Of a stretch of 9,978 bases of DNA, positions 6,626 to 9,978 are shown in pieces. The DNA is from Syntrophaceae bacterium UBA1163 (lineage in GTDB: Bacteria > Desulfobacterota > BSN033 > UBA1163). The stretch is from positions 1-9,978 of the forward strand of contig DBZJ01000085.1 in assembly GCA_002311635.1 (NCBI GenBank), written 5' to 3'. The position numbers and the translations under genes are program-made. Every line of letters begins with the position of its first letter. Position 1 is the stretch's first letter. The notes beneath the pieces were generated by a model. It did no database searches, had not been told where the DNA came from, and saw nothing but the letters and a program-made list of their open reading frames with translations.

Positions 6626-7638
6626 GCGGCTCTCTTTCTGAGTTGACGGAGCCACTCCAAGGTGACTCGTATCCCCTCTTTGAGGGGCGTTATCTTATAA
6701 CCTAATTCCCTCTCGGCTTTTCCACTGGAATAGACCCAGTCTTGAAGAAAAGTCTCCGCCCAGCCGGGGGTGACGAGCGGATAGAGACCAAGCCACTCCG
6801 CCTTTTTCAGTTCCAGCCGAGAATAGAACAAAGCCACCTTAGGGGGGATGCTCCATCGGAGATGGTTTTTTCCACTCCATTCGTCAATGAGGTTGAACAA
6901 GGTTTTGAGGGAGACGTTTTCTCCGCCGAGGATATAACGTTCACCGATCTTCCCCTTCTCCATGGCCAGGACGAGTCCCCGAACGACATCCTCTACAAAG
7001 GCATAGTTTCCAACATTGAGCCCTTGATTGAGGAGAAAAGGGAATTTTCCCCGATCGTAGAGATCGATCATCCTGGTGACAGAGTTCCCCTCACTCATTT
7101 TTCCCGGGCCGTATACGCGTGTGGGATTCACAACGATTAGAGGGAGCCCTTGACCGGCATATTCGCAAGACCGTTGCTCCCCGATCGTTTTGCTCGCTTG
7201 ATAATCCGTGTAACAGCGAGGCATGGGACAATGTCTCTCTTCATCCCCCACCACACCGGGCTCTGTGGGCCCGCACGTCACAATGGAGGAGGTAAACACC
7301 ACTCGCTCCACGGCCAACGCCTTTGCCATTTCCCAGAGATGACAGAGTCCTTCGACATTGTTCTGGTAAAAAGCTTTCGAATCTTTTGCCCAGTTTTTTG
7401 CATAAGCGGCAAGATGATAAACTTGAGTACAACCCTCGCCTGCTTTTCTGAGCGATTCGCCATCCATGAGGTCACCCGGAAAAAGGTGAATTCTTTCGTG
7501 CTCCAGACCCTCCGTATTACTGGTAGGCCGCCTCAAGACGTGAACCGTATGCCCTCTCTGGACCAGCTCGGTCACGAGTCTTGTTCCAATGTAGCCGGTC
7601 CCTCCTGTTACCAATACCTTGTTCAGTCCTTCCGCCAT
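6622..7638 (-). CDS. extended SDR, HpnA/dihydroflavonol-reductase-like
   Basis: The product is a cytoplasmic Rossmann-fold oxidoreductase or epimerase of 338 residues. Motifs are TGGTGYIG (11-18), PGDLMD (54-59), YHLAAYAKNW (74-83), NNVEG (93-97), FTSS with the catalytic serine (115-118), Y146-x-x-x-K150 in DYQASK, NPTRVYGPGK (171-180) and the YILGGENVSLKTL stretch (235-247). The last resembles the hopanoid-associated epimerase HpnA and plant DFR-like enzymes. No squalene-hopene genes are in view, so HpnA itself is not claimed. An in-frame TGA directly precedes the ATG at 7638, which fixes the upstream limit. The ribosome site is weak; an AAGGAG lies about 28 nt upstream. The gene ends in a 4-nt overlap with the CPBP gene, which marks them as a two-gene unit. 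Confidence 0.9.
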   Translation of the reverse strand: MAEGLNKVLVTGGTGYIGTRLVTELVQRGHTVHVLRRPTSNTEGLEHERIHLFPGDLMDGESLRKAGEGCTQVYHLAAYAKNWAKDSKAFYQNNVEGLCHLWEMAKALAVERVVFTSSIVTCGPTEPGVVGDEERHCPMPRCYTDYQASKTIGEQRSCEYAGQGLPLIVVNPTRVYGPGKMSEGNSVTRMIDLYDRGKFPFLLNQGLNVGNYAFVEDVVRGLVLAMEKGKIGERYILGGENVSLKTLFNLIDEWSGKNHLRWSIPPKVALFYSRLELKKAEWLGLYPLVTPGWAETFLQDWVYSSGKAERELGYKITPLKEGIRVTLEWLRQLRKRAA

Positions 7639-7688
7639 TCAGACTTCAATCCAAGGACGGTCCCAGATCTCCTTAAACAATGGGTGTG

Positions 7689-7720
7689 GAAACGACCTGT
7701 CACAGGGTTTCACTTTTTTT
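7689..7720 (+). terminator. terminator-like hairpin on the plus strand, antisense to its neighbours
   Basis: GAAAC (7689-7693) plus CCTG (7696-7699) pair with CAGG (7703-7706) plus GTTTC (7707-7711), with a TCA loop and a two-base GA bulge. CAC and seven T (7714-7720) follow. This has the form of an intrinsic terminator for plus-strand RNA, yet both neighbouring genes are on the minus strand. On the minus strand the stem follows an A run but has no T run, so it would end the NlpC transcript poorly. Confidence 0.4.
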
Positions 7721-7753
7721 ATGGCAGGCGAATCGCTCCGCCGATTCGATACT

Positions 7754-9160
7754 CTATCTGTGGATGGGGTGATCAATCATTCGAATATCGATGATGCGAT
7801 CCAATAACGATCCTTTGGGTCCTTTTTCCCCGAGGCTTAGGTCAGAAACAACAGTCTTTCCGATTTTCTCTGCCGTCGGGCCGGCCTTTCCTGATTCCTG
7901 GACTTCCCAGATACTGTGGATGACATAGTGGTTTCCTTTATCCTCGCCAAGATAGAGCATGATATGACCGCGCAGGCGAATAAGGGTGGCCAGCGGGACA
8001 GCCCGATCTAAAAGCCGCCTTTTTTCCCCGGCGGACTTCCCCTCTGCCAAACCCAGATCCGTGCCAACCATCGCCTGTTCTTTCGAATTCCGGGGCATCA
8101 GAATACCGAAGGTCCGGAAGAGATCCATGATGAACCGGGAACAGTCCCTGCCGCCATGTTTATCTCCCCAACCGTAAGGGTGGTTGAGCATTTTGAAGGC
8201 CTGGCGTGCAATATTTTCCTGGGTATAGGCGAGAAAACCTCGGTGGACATCCTCCTGCGCGGGAATGTATCCTTTCCGAAAACTGAGGTCTCCGTTGTTC
8301 TCTCTCCAAGGGACCTGGATGACATAGGGTGCGTCAGTACTTTTATTCCCGGCAGGGATACGTAGGAGAGGGAAAGAGTCTCCCATCTGGGCAACAAAGA
8401 CTGGATGTTTAAGAAAGAGATCGCCGAAGACAGTAATCATATTTCCTGTGATGACCAGTCGGTTCTTCGCTTCTTCATAATCCACCACGTCCTTTCTCTC
8501 TTTGGCGATGGCCAGATCGTGTCTCCTGATCCATCCGCGGATAAATGGTGTCTGGGCATAGGCCCATTCGTTATCTTGGCTGAAGTGGTAAATTCCGAGC
8601 GGAGACCCTATGGAGATAGCGGAATGTTGAAAAAGATCGAACTCATCATGGTTAGGGGTGCTCAAAGAGAGTTCAGCTGTAGGAAAGACACGAATATCGG
8701 TCTTTTTAACAACAAGCGCGTAAAGCGTTCGGCCGCTTTCTTTTATAGACTCCTGGTTCAGACTGTTTCTTAATTTATTCCAAAAAGGTTCTCCAAGTGG
8801 GGTTCCGCTTTTGTCATACCGGACCTCATCGGTCCTTCCAAAATTCCAATCCTCTTTCAGAAGAGAAAGGATCTCTTCCCTTGTCCAGTCTTCCTTTAGA
8901 TCTTTTATCCTGCAGAGACGGAGATCCGGTCTTCTCAGATTTTCTTCATTCATCCTCTGAATCTTCTCCGGGGTCAATAAGAGATTCGTGGGATCTTTGA
9001 TTTTTTTGACCCAAAATTCGGGTTTGCCCATCTGCGGAGTCACATTGGGGAGTCGAGGTGAAGCGGAGAGGACCTGAGGCATACCGCCAAAGAGAATCAA
9101 GAGGTTAAGAAAAATGGTTGCGATCACATTAATAAGTGTAGATGAATAATGAGGGAGCAT
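7754..9160 (-). CDS. exported SH3b-NlpC/P60 peptidoglycan endopeptidase (DvNlpC-like)
   Basis: With the chosen start the protein has 468 residues. A hydrophobic export signal (about 8-28) is followed by a possible signal peptidase site after LSA (31-33). There is no lipobox cysteine. An N-terminal clip-like region (about 36-145), two bacterial SH3 domains (about 147-220 and 225-295) and a C-terminal NlpC/P60 domain (about 310-440) follow. The catalytic cysteine is in GGRDCSRF (C340), with His399 in RGHIMLYLG and His415 in VIHSIWE. Known four-domain relatives cut the gamma-D-Glu-diaminopimelate bond of cell-wall peptides, probably during recycling in the periplasm. The frame runs open to a TTG at 9370, but that extension contains the promoter and a 51-nt palindrome, so I start at ATG 9160, just before the signal sequence. 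The ribosome site there is weak, and the signal lacks a basic N-terminal residue. Confidence 0.88.
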   Translation of the reverse strand: MLPHYSSTLINVIATIFLNLLILFGGMPQVLSASPRLPNVTPQMGKPEFWVKKIKDPTNLLLTPEKIQRMNEENLRRPDLRLCRIKDLKEDWTREEILSLLKEDWNFGRTDEVRYDKSGTPLGEPFWNKLRNSLNQESIKESGRTLYALVVKKTDIRVFPTAELSLSTPNHDEFDLFQHSAISIGSPLGIYHFSQDNEWAYAQTPFIRGWIRRHDLAIAKERKDVVDYEEAKNRLVITGNMITVFGDLFLKHPVFVAQMGDSFPLLRIPAGNKSTDAPYVIQVPWRENNGDLSFRKGYIPAQEDVHRGFLAYTQENIARQAFKMLNHPYGWGDKHGGRDCSRFIMDLFRTFGILMPRNSKEQAMVGTDLGLAEGKSAGEKRRLLDRAVPLATLIRLRGHIMLYLGEDKGNHYVIHSIWEVQESGKAGPTAEKIGKTVVSDLSLGEKGPKGSLLDRIIDIRMIDHPIHR

Positions 9161-9211
9161 AAGGAGCCTGAAATTTTTAAATTCCTCAGAAAGTAATTTA
9201 GTTATCCCCGT

Positions 9212-9262
9212 CTCCCCTGATGCCTGCGCGAAGCCCCGCATTGCGGGACGAAGGCAGGGGAG
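9212..9262. repeat. 51-nt GC-rich imperfect palindrome (REP/MITE-like) in the NlpC gene leader
   Basis: Nested arms: CTCCCC (9212-9217) with GGGGAG (9257-9262); TGCCT (9221-9225) with AGGCA (9252-9256); CCCGC (9235-9239) with GCGGG (9243-9247) around an ATT loop. The block is much more GC-rich than the AT-rich flanks, which suggests an inserted interspersed repeat. It lies between the minus-strand promoter (about 9350) and the NlpC start codon (9160), so it would fold in the mRNA leader. Confidence 0.65.
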
Positions 9263-9325
9263 GGGGCGGAGGACATCCAGGAGCATAGAAAATGGAAAAA
9301 GAATGACTGCGTCTGGATTAGTTGA

Positions 9326-9354
9326 CGAATAACCAAGTTTGTAAATTGTGTCAA
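9326..9354 (-). promoter_or_regulatory. possible promoter of the NlpC/P60 gene
   Basis: On the minus strand there is a perfect TTGACA (9354-9349), a 17-base spacer and TATTCG (9331-9326, weak -10). Transcription would start near 9319, leaving a leader of about 160 nt that holds the GC-rich palindrome. Confidence 0.4.
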
Positions 9355-9369
9355 GATTTTTTCTTGACA
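9349..9369. promoter_or_regulatory. inverted repeat joining two divergent -35 boxes
   Basis: TGTCAAGA (9349-9356) and TCTTGACA (9362-9369) are exact inverted copies separated by five T. Each arm contains a consensus TTGACA, one for each strand, back to back. A regulator bound here would affect both divergent promoters; it may also be a simple by-product of two consensus -35 boxes. Confidence 0.6.
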
Positions 9370-9392
9370 AAATAGAAAAAATATATTAAAAA
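9364..9392 (+). promoter_or_regulatory. sigma-70 promoter of the leader RNA / PxxKW gene
   Basis: A perfect TTGACA (9364-9369) and a TAAAAA -10 box (9387-9392, 4/6) are 17 bases apart in a very AT-rich stretch. Initiation is expected at about 9399, just before the first hairpin. Confidence 0.5.
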
Positions 9393-9398
9393 TTAAAT

Positions 9399-9454
9399 GT
9401 CTCGTTTGGTTGGAGACCAAATCGAGTTACCGGAGGCTGGTAGCTCTTTTTTTT
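9399..9454 (+). ncRNA. tandem-hairpin leader or small RNA ending in a terminator
   Basis: Stem 1: CTCGTTTGGT (9401-9410) pairs with ACCAAA (9416-9421) and CGAG (9423-9426), a 10-bp stem with one bulged T and a TGGAG loop. Stem 2: GAGTTACC (9424-9431) pairs with GGTAGCTC (9439-9446), eight pairs including one G-U, with a GGAGGCT loop, then eight T (9447-9454). The bases of stems 1 and 2 share 9424-9426, so the lower part of stem 1 competes with the terminator stem. Both loops show GGA, the core of CsrA/Rsm-type binding sites. It is either a transcription attenuator ahead of the PxxKW gene or a free RNA of about 55 nt. I do not recognise a known riboswitch class. Confidence 0.55.
9424..9454 (+). 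terminator. intrinsic terminator upstream of the PxxKW gene
   Basis: An 8-bp stem (9424-9431 with 9439-9446) is directly followed by eight T. No complete gene precedes it on the plus strand, so it can only end transcripts that start at the promoter next to it or that come from antisense transcription. Confidence 0.7.
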
Positions 9455-9457
9455 GTG

Positions 9458-9474
9458 CCTATTTGTGGAATAGG
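9458..9474 (+). other. third hairpin after the terminator
   Basis: CCTATT (9458-9463) pairs perfectly with AATAGG (9469-9474) around TGTGG. It lies between the terminator T run and the ribosome site of the PxxKW gene, so readthrough RNA would carry three hairpins in a row. Confidence 0.4.
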
Positions 9475-9538
9475 TAAACCTTAATTATTTCAACGTCTTG
9501 AAAAAAAATAAATTCAATGAGAAGGGAGGTAGATTGCC

Positions 9539-9826
9539 ATGGTTTGTCAAACCGTCAAAGTGGGAGCAGAATGTATCTTCATGAAGAAGGCAGGCTGTTC
9601 CTACAACGGTGGGAGATGTTACCCCATCGTGGAATCCTGCAAGGGGTGTGACCGAGTGGTCACTTACGAAGTCGGTTCCTATTGCAAGACTTATTGTGAG
9701 CCTTCTGTCAAATGGGCGAAAGGGTCCTGCAACTTTGCCACTCACGTCAAGAAGGAAGTCAAAGAAGATAATTTCAAGTTGAATCCTTTGAAGGCCTCGA
9801 AGCGAAATGTAAGCCAAAAGGCTTAA
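9539..9826 (+). CDS. PxxKW-family cysteine-rich small protein
   Basis: The product has 95 residues, is basic and has no signal peptide. Nine cysteines lie at 3, 12, 20, 27, 34, 37, 49, 53 and 64, including CKGC (34-37) and CKTYC (49-53). PSVKW is at 55-59, followed by a lysine-rich tail (71-95). The cysteine pattern and the PxxKW motif match a family I recall as PxxKW cysteine-rich proteins of Deltaproteobacteria, about 90 residues long and of unknown function. Metal or iron-sulfur binding is plausible but not shown. The start is well supported by GGGAGGT eight bases before the ATG. Upstream is the structured leader with an internal terminator, which suggests conditional expression. It ends at a strong terminator of its own, so it is a single-gene unit, divergent from the NlpC gene. 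Confidence 0.85.
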   Translation: MVCQTVKVGAECIFMKKAGCSYNGGRCYPIVESCKGCDRVVTYEVGSYCKTYCEPSVKWAKGSCNFATHVKKEVKEDNFKLNPLKASKRNVSQKA

Positions 9827-9859
9827 TGAAAATCATCAACCTTTGGTAACCCTCACACT

Positions 9860-9912
9860 AAAACCCTTCTCCTGTTTCTCTTCTATAGAGCAGACGGAGA
9901 AGGGTTTTTTTT
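9860..9912 (+). terminator. strong intrinsic terminator of the PxxKW gene
   Basis: AAAACCCTTCTCC (9860-9872) pairs perfectly with GGAGAAGGGTTTT (9896-9908). The 23-base loop can itself fold partly, and a run of eight T spans 9905-9912. It lies 33 nt after the stop codon. Confidence 0.93.
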
Positions 9913-9933
9913 AGAAGTCACCCGGCAGAGAAA

Positions 9934-9956
9934 GCTGATCCATTTGCTGATCCATT
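9934..9956. repeat. tandem direct repeat next to the right IS end
   Basis: GCTGATCCATT occurs at 9934-9944 and again at 9946-9956, a period of 12 bases. The second copy touches the terminal-repeat-like sequence that begins at 9956. Confidence 0.7.
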
Positions 9957-9978
9957 GGTAATGTCAATTGTTTTGTGT
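9956..9978 (-). repeat. terminal inverted repeat of an IS (copy 2, inverted), at the window edge
   Basis: These 23 bases (starting TGGTAATGTCAATTG) are the exact reverse complement of 137-159. They run to the last base of the window, so the match may continue outside. The arm may be the left end of an IS pointing right or the right end of one pointing left. No transposase codons are visible here. Confidence 0.8.

Noticed and set aside
7150..7794. A 214-codon plus-strand frame opposite the HpnA-like SDR
   Set aside because: It is a shadow of the SDR coding strand, with no domain or ribosome site.
9253..9275. Possible G-quadruplex in the G-rich run (GGGG, GGGGG, GG, GG)
   Set aside because: There are only two long G tracts, the rest being pairs. 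The run is better explained as part of the palindromic repeat and its flank.
9161..9370. N-terminal 70-codon extension of the NlpC/P60 protein
   Set aside because: It would include the promoter and a GC-rich palindrome and would put the export signal internally. It starts with a TTG that has no ribosome site.
9397..9477. A 26-codon frame (MSRLVGDQIELPEAGSSFFC, then AYLWNR) running through the leader hairpins as a possible leader peptide
   Set aside because: It has no ribosome-binding site, its ATG lies at or before the predicted transcription start, and it has no run of regulatory codons. An open stretch of this length is easily due to chance.
1..9978. CRISPR array, tRNA or rRNA genes, phage genes, toxin-antitoxin or anti-phage system
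   Set aside because: No spaced repeats, cloverleaf sequences, rRNA-like blocks or matching protein domains were seen on either strand.

Overview
The window looks like a chromosomal piece from a Deltaproteobacterium (Desulfobacterota), probably an anaerobic or syntrophic lineage. The best taxonomic clue is the small nine-cysteine protein at the right end. It carries a PSVKW motif and fits the PxxKW cysteine-rich family, which I recall from that group. The four-domain SH3b/NlpC-P60 endopeptidase of the DvNlpC type and the GC-moderate, repeat-sprinkled intergenic regions agree with this. No rRNA, tRNA or CRISPR array was seen. Both ends look like copies of one insertion sequence: bases 2-151 encode the last 49 residues of an IS256/mutator-type transposase, and a 23-bp terminal-repeat-like sequence at 137-159 recurs in inverted orientation at 9956-9978, the last bases of the window. 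The piece is therefore probably bounded by IS copies, as when an assembly breaks at a repeat.

Layout: IS end (1-159); an 88-residue unknown gene (+); prolyl-tRNA synthetase proS (-); an Aur1-like PAP2-superfamily membrane protein (+); then five minus-strand genes read from right to left: an exported NlpC/P60 endopeptidase, an HpnA/DFR-like SDR, a CPBP membrane protein overlapping that SDR by 4 nt, a second SDR with its own promoter, and a YghO-like GNAT protein. The NlpC gene and the PxxKW gene diverge from a shared promoter region. Its two TTGACA -35 boxes form an inverted repeat. On the plus side this is followed by a compact tandem-hairpin RNA ending in an intrinsic terminator, well before the PxxKW start codon.

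Functionally, proS is housekeeping. The PAP2_3/Aur1-like protein, the GNAT protein of the YghO/bacterial ceramide-synthase type and the two extended SDRs together suggest membrane-lipid modification, possibly of a sphingolipid-like kind. No serine palmitoyltransferase is visible, so that is a hypothesis only. The most interesting non-coding element is the structured leader or small RNA at about 9399-9474.
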